This document shows, piece after piece, positions 16,489-25,706 of a DNA stretch of 64,000 nucleotides (within the stretch, counting starts at the first letter, position 1; each line of letters begins with the position of its first letter). Origin of the DNA: Bdellovibrionaceae bacterium UBA2339 (GTDB lineage: Bacteria > Bdellovibrionota > Bdellovibrionia > Bdellovibrionales > JAMPXM01); assembly GCA_002344785.1 (NCBI GenBank), contig DDUL01000052.1:38324-102323 (forward strand). The letters run 5' to 3'. The position numbers and the translations under genes were made by a program. The notes below the pieces were generated by a model. That model had not been told where the DNA came from and ran no database searches. It was given only the letters and a program-made list of their open reading frames with translations.

Positions 16489-18570
16489 ATGTCGGCAGGT
16501 CAATCGATGGATCTCGGTGAACTGATCAGAAATTGGCAAGGCAATCAGAAGTATCGAGATCTGACGTGGAGTGGATCTTTCAACGACTATTTGGGGTTGG
16601 TGAAAGAGAATCCTAAGGTCACGCGCAATGCTTATCAGCGCTTGTATGACATGATCGTGGAGCGCGGAACTTCGGAATACACGGAGTTCAAAAAGCAAAT
16701 TGTCCGCTACAAATTCTTCGACGATGCCGACAACGATGGGCGCGACGCCGTCTTCGGACTGGATGTGCCGTTGATGAAGTTGGTCAATGTGCTGCGTGCG
16801 GCGGCACTCGGCTACGGAACCGAAAAGCGAGTGATTTTGCTTCACGGCCCTGTGGGCTCGGCAAAATCCACGATCTGCCGCTTGCTTAAGCGCGGTCTTG
16901 AGAACTATGCGAAGTCGGACCAAGGTGCGCTCTACACATTTGAATGGGTGGATGAGAAGGGCGAATTGGATGGTTTGCTCGGTAAAGGTGTGAAGGCGTT
17001 TGAATCGCCGATGCACGAAGAGCCGCTCTTGCTGATTCCCGAAGACTTGCGACCCAAAGTGATTGAGGAATTGAATCGCGGCGCGAAGGGAGACTTCCGC
17101 GTCAACATCGAGGGTGAGCTGTCTCCACCTTCGCGGTTCATTTTCCGTCAGCTGATGGAACGCTACAACGGCGACTTGGGTAAAGTGCTGTCGCATGTGC
17201 GCGTGAAGCGCTTGGTGTTGAGTGAGGCGGATCGAATCGGGATCGGCACCTTCCAGCCGAAGGACGAAAAGAACCAAGATTCGACGGAGCTCACGGGTGA
17301 CATCAACTATCGGAAGATCGCGGAATATGGATCTGACTCTGATCCACGCGCCTTCAACTTCGATGGTGAATTCAACGTCGCCAACCGCGGCATGATCGAG
17401 TTCGTCGAAGTCTTGAAGTTGGATGTGGCGTTCTTGTATGACCTATTGGGCGCCTCGCAAGAACATCGCGTGAAGCCGAAGAAGTTTGCGCAGACGCACA
17501 TTGATGAAGTGATCATTGGTCACACCAACGAGCCGGAATATCGGCGCCTGCAAGACAACGAATTCATGGAAGCCCTTCGCGATCGTACGGTGAAGATCGA
17601 CATTCCCTACATCACCAAGTGGCGCCACGAAGTGAACATCTATAAAAAGGACTTCAACTCCAGAAAGCTGCGCGGAATTTCGATTGCGCCTCATACCGTC
17701 GAAATGGCGGCGATGTGGGCCGTGCTCACGAGACTGGAAAAGCCGAAGAAAGCCAATCTGACACGTCTTCAGAAGATGAAGCTGTACGATGGCAAAACAC
17801 TTCCGAATTACACGGAAGACAACGTGAAGGAGCTGCGCAAAGAAAGTGTGCGTGAGGGCCTTGACGGAATTTCTCCGCGCTACATTCAGGACAAGCTGTC
17901 GAACGCCTTGGTGAACGCGCAGCAAAACAATCGCGGCTCGGTGAACCCTTTCATGGTGATGAATGAACTTGAAAGCGGCTTGAAGCACCACTCGTTGATC
18001 GCCAACGAGGAATTGAAAGCTGAATATCGCGAACTGCTGGGCGTGGTGAAGCAAGAGTACGAAGAGATCATCAAGGGCGAAGTTCAGCGCGCGATTTCGG
18101 CGGACGACTCAGCGCTCGCGCGACTGTGCGCCAACTACATCGACAATGTGAAGGCCTATACGCAAAAAGAGCGTGTTCGTAATCACTTCACCGGACAGGA
18201 CGAGGAACCCGATGAGCGTCTCATGCGCTCGATCGAGGAGAAGATCGAGATTCCTGAATCTCGCAAAGATGACTTCCGTCGGGAGATCATGAACTACATC
18301 GGGGCTCTGGCGCTTGAGGGCAAGAAGTTCGACTACAAGACGAACGAACGCCTGCACAAGGCGCTCGAGTTGAAGCTGTTCGAGGATCAGAAAGATTCGA
18401 TCAAGCTGACGAGCTTGGTGTCGAGCGTGGTCGACAAAGAAACGCAAGAGAAGATCGACATCGTGAAAGCGCGTCTGATCAAGGACTACGGTTACGATGA
18501 AATCTCGGCGACCGACGTTCTGCACTACGTGGCGAGCATCTTTGCTCGTGGCGATGTGAAGAATAAGTAA
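16489..18570 (+). CDS. prkA: PrkA-family serine protein kinase (YeaG-like)
   Basis: Cytoplasmic AAA+/kinase protein of the PrkA/YeaG family, linked in E. coli to nitrogen starvation and stress survival and in Bacillus to sporulation. The 693 residues carry 'LLHGPVGSAKSTICRLLKRG' (Walker A, about residues 122-141) in the AAA part and a C-terminal PrkA kinase-like region. E. coli YeaG is 644 residues, so this is slightly longer. A strong GGGAGGG lies upstream. It is the first gene of the prkA-yeaH-spoVR operon, with a spacing of 8 bases to the next gene. Confidence 0.95.
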   Translation: MSAGQSMDLGELIRNWQGNQKYRDLTWSGSFNDYLGLVKENPKVTRNAYQRLYDMIVERGTSEYTEFKKQIVRYKFFDDADNDGRDAVFGLDVPLMKLVNVLRAAALGYGTEKRVILLHGPVGSAKSTICRLLKRGLENYAKSDQGALYTFEWVDEKGELDGLLGKGVKAFESPMHEEPLLLIPEDLRPKVIEELNRGAKGDFRVNIEGELSPPSRFIFRQLMERYNGDLGKVLSHVRVKRLVLSEADRIGIGTFQPKDEKNQDSTELTGDINYRKIAEYGSDSDPRAFNFDGEFNVANRGMIEFVEVLKLDVAFLYDLLGASQEHRVKPKKFAQTHIDEVIIGHTNEPEYRRLQDNEFMEALRDRTVKIDIPYITKWRHEVNIYKKDFNSRKLRGISIAPHTVEMAAMWAVLTRLEKPKKANLTRLQKMKLYDGKTLPNYTEDNVKELRKESVREGLDGISPRYIQDKLSNALVNAQQNNRGSVNPFMVMNELESGLKHHSLIANEELKAEYRELLGVVKQEYEEIIKGEVQRAISADDSALARLCANYIDNVKAYTQKERVRNHFTGQDEEPDERLMRSIEEKIEIPESRKDDFRREIMNYIGALALEGKKFDYKTNERLHKALELKLFEDQKDSIKLTSLVSSVVDKETQEKIDIVKARLIKDYGYDEISATDVLHYVASIFARGDVKNK

Positions 18571-18578
18571 GGAGCTCA

Positions 18579-19676
18579 ATGGGGATTCGGGAAGATCATA
18601 GCCGCTTTAAGGATATCGTTCGCGGCCGGATCAAGGAGAACTTCAAGAAGTACGTGACCCAAGGCGAGATGATTGGGAAGCGCGAGAACGACTTCGTGAA
18701 GATCCCGGTGCCGTCGATTGATCTTCCGCGCTTTAAGTACGGGCCGAAACAGCGCGGTGGTGTTGGGCAAGGACAGGGTCAGGCTGGCGATCCGCTCAAT
18801 GGTGAGCCGCAAGACGGCTCAGGTGAAGCGGGCAACCAGCCCGGCCAGCACGAGCTCGAGGCCACGCTCTCGATGGAAGAGCTCGCTGAGATTCTCGGTG
18901 AAGAGTTGGAACTACCCGACATTCAACCCAAGGGTCGCTCCCGCATCGATGTGGTGAAGTCCAAATATTCAGGCATCGCTCCGGTCGGCCCGGAGGGCTT
19001 GCGGCATTTCAAGAGCAGCTACAAGCGCGCACTGAAGCGCTACATCTCCAGTGGAACCTATCACCCCGATGAGCCAGTGATCATTCCGATCAAGCAAGAT
19101 ATGCGATATCGGAGTTTCAAACCCGTCGTGCAGCCGCAAACCAATGCGGTCGTCATTTATATGATGGACGTGTCGGGATCTATGGGTGAGGAGCAAAAGG
19201 AGATCGTTCGACTCGAATCATTCTGGATCAACACTTGGCTCAAGAAGCACTACAAGGGTTTGGAAACGCGCTTCATCATTCATGATGCGACCGCCAAGGA
19301 AGTCGATGAGAAGACCTTCTTCTCCACCAGCGAATCCGGCGGCACGTTGATTTCTTCGGCCTATAAGCTGGCGATGGAAATCGTGCAGGCGGATTACCCC
19401 TTCGATCAATGGAACATTTATCCTTTTCACTTTTCCGACGGCGATAACTGGTCCGGAGAGGATACGCGGCTTTGCATGCGTTTGTTGCACGAGTTCTTTC
19501 TTCCGAATGTGAATCAATTCGGATACGGCCAGGTCGAGTCCAAATACGGCAGTGGCCAATTCGCAAAAGATTTGGAGCGCGAATTTCCGAACGACGAGCG
19601 CTTGGTGATTTCCAAGATCGAGACGCGCGACAAAATTCTCGATTCGATCAAAGACTTTCTCGGTAAAGGTAAGTGA
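18579..19676 (+). CDS. yeaH: YeaH/DUF444-family VWA protein
   Basis: A 365-residue cytoplasmic protein of the DUF444 family. The MIDAS-like motif 'MMDVSGSMG' near residue 195 marks a von Willebrand A fold. The N-terminal half has a Gly/Gln-rich linker (about 60-90) and a conserved 'RFKDIVRGRIKENFKKY'. YeaH works with YeaG/PrkA in the stress response. Its biochemical task is not settled. GGAG precedes the ATG, and the next gene begins 3 bases after its stop. Confidence 0.94.
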   Translation: MGIREDHSRFKDIVRGRIKENFKKYVTQGEMIGKRENDFVKIPVPSIDLPRFKYGPKQRGGVGQGQGQAGDPLNGEPQDGSGEAGNQPGQHELEATLSMEELAEILGEELELPDIQPKGRSRIDVVKSKYSGIAPVGPEGLRHFKSSYKRALKRYISSGTYHPDEPVIIPIKQDMRYRSFKPVVQPQTNAVVIYMMDVSGSMGEEQKEIVRLESFWINTWLKKHYKGLETRFIIHDATAKEVDEKTFFSTSESGGTLISSAYKLAMEIVQADYPFDQWNIYPFHFSDGDNWSGEDTRLCMRLLHEFFLPNVNQFGYGQVESKYGSGQFAKDLEREFPNDERLVISKIETRDKILDSIKDFLGKGK

Positions 19677-19679
19677 GCG

Positions 19680-21209
19680 ATGGCCAATCTGACGCCTGAA
19701 CTTGAAAAGTGGCGGGTCAAGATTCTCAAGATCGCGGAAGGCTACGGTCTTGATATGTTTGAGACGATCTTTGAGTTGATCACCTATGATCAGATCAACC
19801 AATTCGCGTCGTATGGCGGCTTTCCCGTTCGCTACCCACACTGGCGATTCGGTATGGAGTATGAACAGCTCTCCAAGAGCTATGAATACGGCCTTTCCAA
19901 GATCTATGAAATGGTCGTCAACACTGACCCCTGCTACGCCTATCTGATGGAAGGCAATCGCATGGTGGATCAGAAGTTGGTGATGGCCCACGTTTATGGG
20001 CATTGCGACTTCTTTAAAAACAATCAGTGGTTCGCGCCGACGAATCGCAAAATGATGGACGCGATGGCGAACCATGCCACACGGATTCGCCGATACACGG
20101 ATCGTTATGGCGTCGATACGGTCGAGGATTTCATCGATAAAGTTTTGTCGCTTGAGAATTTGATCGACCGTTATTCACCCTACATCAAAAAGAAGACGGA
20201 AAAAGAGCGACAAGACGAAGCGCGCGGCTCGGAAGTATCGCTATTGCGCGTCAATCGCGATTATATGGACGAGTACATCAACCCGCCGGAGTTCGTGGCA
20301 TCGCAAAAGCAACGCTTGGAAGATGATGCAAAGCGATCCGCCAAGTTTCCGAGTGAGCCTCAGCGCGACATTCTCGCATTTTTGATGCACTACGCACCGC
20401 TGAAGAACTGGCAGCAGGACATCATCGCGATCATTCGTGACGAAGCCTACTACTTCGCCCCGCAGGGCATGACCAAGATCATGAACGAAGGCTGGGCGTC
20501 TTACTGGCACTCGAAGATGATGACTCGGGACATACTGAACGATAGCGAAGTCATCGACTTTGCGGATGCGCACTCCGGCACCATGGCCATGTCGCCGGGC
20601 GGATTCAACCCCTACAAGATTGGCATCGAACTTTTCCGCGACATCGAAGAGCGCTGGAATAAGGGACGCTTCGGTAAACAGTGGAATGAGTGCGATGACA
20701 TTCACGAAAAGGCGAGATGGGATCTGAATCTCGGTCAGGGCCGCGAAAAGATTTTTGAAGTACGACGGAACTACAACGATGTGACCTTCATCGACGAATT
20801 CCTCACAGAGGAATTTTGTGTTCAGAACAAAATGTTCGTCTACAAGTTCAATCGGCGCACTGGGCAGTATGAGGTCGACACCAAGGACTTCAAAGCCATC
20901 AAGCGCCAGCTGCTATTCCAGCTGACCAACTTTGGACAACCGATCATCCAAGTTGAAGACGCTAACTTCGAGAATCGCGGCGAGCTGCTGCTCACGCATC
21001 TCTGGGAAGGCGTCGACATGCAGCCGGACTACATGCGTGAAACGCTTAAAAATGTCGCGGCGATCTGGGGCCGTCCGGTGAATCTGGCGACGGTGCAAGA
21101 TGAGCAGCCGATGGTGTTTCGTTGCGAGTCCAACGGTGAACTTTCGGAACACAAGGTCGGCGAAGTCCAACAGGGCCCGCCTTCGGAAACATCTTCGGAC
21201 GAATCTTAA
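19680..21209 (+). CDS. spoVR: SpoVR-family protein (YcgB-like)
   Basis: A 509-residue cytoplasmic protein that matches the SpoVR/YcgB family in length and content: 'MFETIFELITYDQINQFASY', 'HVYGHCDFFKNN', 'MNEGWASYWHSKMM', 'DIHEKARWDLNLGQGREKIF'. The His/Asp/Glu-rich core suggests metal binding but no activity is established. PrkA, YeaH and SpoVR are found together in many proteobacteria and are co-induced in stress. It ends the operon and a terminator follows at 21230. Confidence 0.95.
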   Translation: MANLTPELEKWRVKILKIAEGYGLDMFETIFELITYDQINQFASYGGFPVRYPHWRFGMEYEQLSKSYEYGLSKIYEMVVNTDPCYAYLMEGNRMVDQKLVMAHVYGHCDFFKNNQWFAPTNRKMMDAMANHATRIRRYTDRYGVDTVEDFIDKVLSLENLIDRYSPYIKKKTEKERQDEARGSEVSLLRVNRDYMDEYINPPEFVASQKQRLEDDAKRSAKFPSEPQRDILAFLMHYAPLKNWQQDIIAIIRDEAYYFAPQGMTKIMNEGWASYWHSKMMTRDILNDSEVIDFADAHSGTMAMSPGGFNPYKIGIELFRDIEERWNKGRFGKQWNECDDIHEKARWDLNLGQGREKIFEVRRNYNDVTFIDEFLTEEFCVQNKMFVYKFNRRTGQYEVDTKDFKAIKRQLLFQLTNFGQPIIQVEDANFENRGELLLTHLWEGVDMQPDYMRETLKNVAAIWGRPVNLATVQDEQPMVFRCESNGELSEHKVGEVQQGPPSETSSDES

Positions 21210-21229
21210 ACTCATGTGAATTTGATCGA

Positions 21230-21255
21230 AGCTCTCAGCGTCCTGAGGGCTTTTT
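21230..21255 (+). terminator. Rho-independent terminator after spoVR
   Basis: A nine-pair stem (21230-21238 with 21243-21251), a four-base loop and T5 follow the spoVR stop by about 20 bases. The hairpin overlaps the last codons of the convergent ankyrin gene. Confidence 0.85.
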
Positions 21256-22527
21256 GGCTGGCAAGGAAGTCGGTCGACGATCTTTGTTCGACTTGCTTCG
21301 CGATGCGGAAGATGAGCTCGGCGGGCGCTTTGCTCGATCATTTGCATCAGCCTTTGTGCGCGACTGAGTCTCAAGATCTTTTTGTGTCGATCGTGGCGGG
21401 GCCGCGACTTTCGGAGCCGCAAGATCCGGATCGATGAGGCTCACGAGTTCTGGATATTGCAGTCGGCGAGCCAGATCGACTGCGCGCTCGCCCGAAGATC
21501 TCATGATCTGCAAATTGCTCTTCGGCGCCAAATATCTCACGACCGGCAAATGCCTTCGAAACACAGCCCACATCAGCGCGGTTGAGCCCTGCGCATCCAA
21601 CACATTGGGGTCCGCGCCTTGTGCGATCAACACCTTCACCATGCCGACATCTCCGCGTGCGGCGGCGATGTGAAGCGCGGCATAGCCATCGCGTTTGGCC
21701 TCGTCCACTTCGATGGCTTTGGCTTGTAACATGTCCCGCACACGAGCTTGATCACCCTGATCAAGTGCCGAAAAGAAAATTTGCTCAACACTCAAGGTGG
21801 GAGGCGGAGGCGCAGCCGGCGGAGCCTCGGCGCTGTCCTCATGGGCGGCTGCAGTCGCGGGTTGAGTGACCGCCGGTGGCGCAGTTTCAGTTTGCGGCGA
21901 GGCGACAGAGGTGGTCGGTGAAGTCGAAGAAGTCGGCGTGGGGCGAATTGCCGATTTGAAGTCAAAAATCTGCAAGATCAGCAGCACGAGGACGAGGCCG
22001 CCAAGTCCAAGAGTCAGTGGCCGTCGCTGGGACTTGGCCCAGTTGCTGATTCTCGATTTCCAAGGATCTTGAGCGGGAAGCTCGAGAGATTCGACGGGGG
22101 ATTCAAGTTCGAGCGGTGCGGGCAAAGAAGAGTCTGAACGCAAGGGGGCTTGAGGCCGCGACTGCGGCGGGTGCACAAGCTGGCGGATGTCTTGCGTCTG
22201 GGGAAGATCCGGAACTTCCAAAATCTGCACGCCAAAATAATCCGCACCGGCTCGCAGATAAAATTCCGCGCCGACCGCCAAAGGCAACTCGCGATGTTCG
22301 CGCCAAGGGCGCCCGTGTGTTGCGGGATCGACAGCCTCAAAGAGACTGTCTTGTTGTGAGCCCGGACGAATCCAACCTTTTCCATTTTCAAATGCGACGG
22401 TGAAGGCGATGGGTGCATTGAGATGTTCGGGGCCAATCACGCGGATCGCGCCGACCTCCGTGAGCCGCAAAAGATAGCGACGTTTGCGCCCATCAGGCCA
22501 AAGTAAGCGAATCTTTAAAGAGGTCAT
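21235..22527 (-). CDS. Ankyrin-repeat single-pass membrane protein
   Basis: A 430-residue protein. An N-terminal beta-rich domain of about 110 residues ('RLLWPDGRKRRYLLRLTEVG', possibly FHA-like but without clear FHA residues) is followed by a linker, one transmembrane helix at about residues 190-206 (LTLGLGGLVLVLLILQIF), and a Pro/Thr/Ala-rich exported linker. Two to three ankyrin repeats come next ('GYAALHIAAARGDVGMVKVL', 'GSTALMWAVFRRHLPVVRYL'), ending in a Lys/Arg/Ser-rich tail. The ankyrins should be periplasmic and likely bind a protein partner. The gene is convergent with spoVR. Confidence 0.75.
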   Translation of the reverse strand: MTSLKIRLLWPDGRKRRYLLRLTEVGAIRVIGPEHLNAPIAFTVAFENGKGWIRPGSQQDSLFEAVDPATHGRPWREHRELPLAVGAEFYLRAGADYFGVQILEVPDLPQTQDIRQLVHPPQSRPQAPLRSDSSLPAPLELESPVESLELPAQDPWKSRISNWAKSQRRPLTLGLGGLVLVLLILQIFDFKSAIRPTPTSSTSPTTSVASPQTETAPPAVTQPATAAAHEDSAEAPPAAPPPPTLSVEQIFFSALDQGDQARVRDMLQAKAIEVDEAKRDGYAALHIAAARGDVGMVKVLIAQGADPNVLDAQGSTALMWAVFRRHLPVVRYLAPKSNLQIMRSSGERAVDLARRLQYPELVSLIDPDLAAPKVAAPPRSTQKDLETQSRTKADANDRAKRPPSSSSASRSKSNKDRRPTSLPAKKPSGR

Positions 22528-22807
22528 CCTGCCCTTCGTCCCTTGATCCCGAGATCATGCTCACGACAATGAAAATGACAACGGCAACAGCGTCGCGGAG
22601 ACATCCGGTCCCCTGACTCGCCCGCCTCTTTCTAGAATGACTCAAATTTTGTCGACGCGCCACTGAGCTGAAAGCTTCGACGCGCGCAAGTGACTGATCC
22701 TGAGCGCCCACGCGGATTGCGGGGCGTTTGATTTGTCATCAAGATAGGGAATTGTAACGAGGCCACGGCCACGAAATCGAACCTCGACTTCCGTCGAGGG
22801 AGAACTT

Positions 22808-23173
22808 TCAGTCCTCGTCGCCCTTTTCGCCGCTCTCAATTTCGTCAAGATCTCCGGCATTCGTCGCTTCGACTCGAAAGAGCCATCCGTCGCCGAAGTT
22901 GTCTTCGAGAATCAGCTGTGGGTTTTCGAGAACCGCGCCATTCACCTCGATCACTTTGCCTTCGACAGGAGAATAGAGATTCATCGAGCCGCCTTCGGTC
23001 TCGATCTCACCGCAAACCTCATCGGGATTCACGTCTTCACCCTCGCTCGGAAGATTGATGGAGGTGATGTCGGTCAATTCATCGAGGCCGTCATCATTCA
23101 CGCCGACCGTGACGGTTCCGTCTTCGATTTGTAGCCACTCGTATCCCAAAAAAGTCTGAAATTCGTCTTTCAT
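22808..23173 (-). CDS. GcvH-like protein lacking the lipoyl lysine
   Basis: A 121-residue protein with the lipoyl-domain fold of glycine cleavage H protein: 'GYEWLQIEDGTVTVGVNDDG', 'DEVCGEIETEGGSMNLYSPV', then 'EGKVIEVNGAVLENPQLI'. In true GcvH the motif is E-S-V-K-A before the Y-S/A-P-V turn. Here it is E-T-E-G-G, so the lysine that carries lipoate is replaced by Gly near position 61. It cannot be lipoylated at the usual site, and no gcvT or gcvP is nearby. Its start overlaps the stop of the upstream membrane gene (ATGA), so it belongs to the four-gene cassette. It may be a degenerate GcvH with a structural role. Confidence 0.8.
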   Translation of the reverse strand: MKDEFQTFLGYEWLQIEDGTVTVGVNDDGLDELTDITSINLPSEGEDVNPDEVCGEIETEGGSMNLYSPVEGKVIEVNGAVLENPQLILEDNFGDGWLFRVEATNAGDLDEIESGEKGDED

Positions 23174-24036
23174 GCCGTCCCTTGTATCATTGTCGTTTCG
23201 TCTTCGTCATTTCCGCCCGAGCCGCGCTGCGGCCAAGTCGGTGTCGAAGCTTTTGGCCAAGGTGAAGTGTAGATCAGCAGAGGAAATAGTAAGGAAAACG
23301 GCACGTACAAGACGCTGCGAAAACAAATCAGCATCAACAGCGCGCCGCAGGCGGCGATCGGCCAGGCCCGTCGAGATAGTGCGGCAACTCCGATTGCAAT
23401 TTCGCCGACGACGACACTGGGACCCAGCCACGGGCTCAGGCGTTTCTGAAGTAGCCATTGATTCAGCTCGCGTTGCCAAGCTGAGTGCTGGTCGATGTAG
23501 AGAAAGTTCGACCAACGCAGCCAAGCCTCGACCGCCTCGCCACTCCACCACCACGAAAACTGTGACAGCGCTTTTTGTAGGCCGGCGCAAAGAAACAGAG
23601 CCGCGATCAGAAATTGAACGGATCGTCGCGCCCACTCACCCGTGAATGCCAGGAGCCAAAGCGCGAGCGCGAGAACGGATTCGTCGTGCCTTAAGCCCAG
23701 CTGCTCGGTTTTCAAGTGGGAATAGATGCTAAAACTTAAGGCCGAGCCCACGCGAAGTGCGGTGAGAGTCCCCATTGAAGTGAACCCAGCCCGAAGCTGA
23801 TCCATGCGAGCAGGCCATCGAGTTCGTCGAGAGGCGAGCGCTGAGGCAACGAGTAGAGTGCAGCCCAAAAATATCCAAAGACTCAAATCACTCCAAGTCC
23901 CAAGACCGCTACGCAAATGACCTTCCAAATGAAGCGTCAAGAGCAGGCTCATCCAAAACCAGACTTCAAAGCGCAACAGTGTCGCGGAGTCGTGTCGAGG
24001 CTCAAGAATTCGTGTTGGGTCAAGACTCGCTCTCAT
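23170..24036 (-). CDS. HTTM-like polytopic membrane protein
   Basis: A 288-residue protein with about seven hydrophobic segments. The central part 'LIAALFLCAGLQKALSQFSW' and 'WWSGEAVEAWLRW' resembles the HTTM domain (related to gamma-glutamyl carboxylase) and DoxX-like proteins, where 'GxxKL' followed by a W-rich loop is typical. No catalytic residues of vitamin K-dependent carboxylase are evident, so the activity is unknown. It overlaps the genes before and after it by ATGA. Confidence 0.65.
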   Translation of the reverse strand: MRASLDPTRILEPRHDSATLLRFEVWFWMSLLLTLHLEGHLRSGLGTWSDLSLWIFLGCTLLVASALASRRTRWPARMDQLRAGFTSMGTLTALRVGSALSFSIYSHLKTEQLGLRHDESVLALALWLLAFTGEWARRSVQFLIAALFLCAGLQKALSQFSWWWSGEAVEAWLRWSNFLYIDQHSAWQRELNQWLLQKRLSPWLGPSVVVGEIAIGVAALSRRAWPIAACGALLMLICFRSVLYVPFSLLFPLLIYTSPWPKASTPTWPQRGSGGNDEDETTMIQGTA

Positions 24037-24488
24037 GGCGAGCTCCAGCTCATGACCAATTCGCCGCGCGCGAGCAAATCCTCGACTTCGATTCGCAATT
24101 CACCGTGAGCGTCGACTAAGCCGCTCACTTTTAAAAGTTTCAGGCTTTGGACTTTGCGGCCCTGCTCGCGTTCGGCGGTCGCGGCCCAGTGTTTCATTCT
24201 TGCGAGCACGTGATCTGAAGATCCTTCTTCGATCCAACGCCAAAGCTGCGGATCTTGATAGGCCAGGCGGTAGGGAGCCAGTTGACGAGGTTTGAGCCAT
24301 GCGAGCTGTTGGCCGTCCTCGAACATCACAATTGGGATCAGGGCACCGGCCTGATCCGCATCGATCTGACGCGTGAACATGCCATAGGGGACGAAGGGGA
24401 AAAAACGCAGATTGGCGAGATTGGCCGCGATCAGGCCCAGAAAAACCAAGCCGAGAGCCGCGAGACGAAACTTCGCAAAGCACGGCAT
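24033..24488 (-). CDS. Unknown one-TM protein of the coupled cassette
   Basis: A 151-residue protein with an N-terminal transmembrane helix (about residues 8-28, 'LAALGLVFLGLIAANLANLR') followed by 'FFPFVPYGMFTRQ' and a soluble domain rich in Arg, Glu and Trp. Proteins with this 'PFxxYxMF' segment are often found next to HTTM-like proteins, but I cannot name a function. The chosen start (24488) shares one base with the stop of the gene upstream (TGATG), while longer in-frame starts lie inside that gene. It ends within the start of the HTTM gene. Confidence 0.6.
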   Translation of the reverse strand: MPCFAKFRLAALGLVFLGLIAANLANLRFFPFVPYGMFTRQIDADQAGALIPIVMFEDGQQLAWLKPRQLAPYRLAYQDPQLWRWIEEGSSDHVLARMKHWAATAEREQGRKVQSLKLLKVSGLVDAHGELRIEVEDLLARGELVMSWSSP

Positions 24489-25588
24489 CAACTCGCCCCT
24501 CCTCGCGATGGCAGCATGAGAGGCAAAACATGGCGGCGAACTTCGGGCTGCGAAAATCTGTAGATGATGGCGTCGTAATAATAGTGAGTGACCGTCAATG
24601 CGATCGAAAAGCTTGAAAGCCAAATCCAAATTGGTCCACGGAACTCCGCCCCCCAAGGCGAGTCCGAAACGACGAGAATTCGCGACAACAACAAAATTGC
24701 TGTGATCAAAGAGCCGCCGATCCAGACCCAAGCACTCACCGAGGACTTGCGGTCAGTTTGCGATTGTTTGTGAATTTGTTGCGTCACCGCCAAGTATTCA
24801 AAGCCGTGCACGGCACGTACAAAGGCGAGATAGAGGAGATTGCCGGGTTCGATCACAAAAAATATTTTGCGCAAATTGAATACGAATTTGTTGCTACTGC
24901 GAAGGCCGGGGTGCCGAATGCAGCACCAGAGAGTGCCGATCACTGCGATGGCGATCAGGGCTCGGCCCGTCTCCGCCACTCGCAAGTAGAAACTTGCTGC
25001 GAACTCGAGCTCTCGAAATGAATAGAAGTTCGAAAGGAAAATTCCGACGGTGGCCACCCACATCCAGCGACGCTCCCAAAGTTCCGAGTTCTGGAGAGCG
25101 AGATCCTGCTCGGCTGTGAGGCTTGTGCTTTGTCGAAGCGCTCGATTGTAAAGCAAGCTCAGGCCAAAGCCCTGCACAATCGCATGATGAGCCGCGAGGC
25201 TTCGAAAGACAAAGCCCGCCCAGGCATAGGCGAGTGGCTCGGACGCCGAGAAAAATCCGAAGGCCGAGGTGAGGGCAATACCAACGAAAATCAGGATGCC
25301 CTTCAGGTGCGCGGGGCGAGCCTGGCCGCCGTGGCTTTCGGCGATCGCGCGCCGCACTTCGGGCGATCGCCAAATGATGTAGAGAGAAAAAAAGTTGTGA
25401 ACAACGTTGAGCAGAAACAGATCGCCGAGCAGACGAAGCTGCCAATCGGCACGAAGTCCCAACCCTGCTAACTCGTAGAGTAAGATGGCGACGAGGGGCA
25501 GAAAGCCGGTCGCCAGCACAAACAGCTCCCACCTTGGAGTGAAGATGCGAATCGTTGCGGGTGATGCGGTCGACGTGGCGCTGTTCAC
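24488..25588 (-). CDS. Polytopic membrane protein with HYYYDAIIYRF motif
   Basis: A 366-residue protein with roughly nine or ten transmembrane segments. It has His residues in and near membrane segments ('NVVHNFFSLYIIW', 'SLAAHHAIVQGFGLS') and ends in a conserved-looking 'THYYYDAIIYRFSQPEVRRH'. The Y-Y-x-D-x-x-I pattern recurs in families of uncharacterised membrane proteins, and the His/Asp set could bind a metal, but this is speculation. It is the first gene of the cassette and starts about 35 bases downstream of the glnA terminator. Confidence 0.65.
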   Translation of the reverse strand: MNSATSTASPATIRIFTPRWELFVLATGFLPLVAILLYELAGLGLRADWQLRLLGDLFLLNVVHNFFSLYIIWRSPEVRRAIAESHGGQARPAHLKGILIFVGIALTSAFGFFSASEPLAYAWAGFVFRSLAAHHAIVQGFGLSLLYNRALRQSTSLTAEQDLALQNSELWERRWMWVATVGIFLSNFYSFRELEFAASFYLRVAETGRALIAIAVIGTLWCCIRHPGLRSSNKFVFNLRKIFFVIEPGNLLYLAFVRAVHGFEYLAVTQQIHKQSQTDRKSSVSAWVWIGGSLITAILLLSRILVVSDSPWGAEFRGPIWIWLSSFSIALTVTHYYYDAIIYRFSQPEVRRHVLPLMLPSRGGAS

Positions 25589-25627
25589 GCTACAAGCTTA
25601 GAGGCGAATCGCTGAGGCGTGAAATGA

Positions 25628-25653
25628 AAAAGGGGGCTTGGAAGCCCCCTTTT
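25628..25653 (-). terminator. Bidirectional terminator after glnA
   Basis: A twelve-pair perfect stem (AAAAGGGGGCTT / AAGCCCCCTTTT) with a two-base loop sits 54 bases after the glnA stop. It has A and T tracts on both sides, so it can stop transcription from either direction. Confidence 0.93.
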
Positions 25654-25706
25654 ATCCAGAAAGTGTTGAACAGCGGTCGGAAAGTGCAAACAGCCCGAGG
25701 CCGCGC

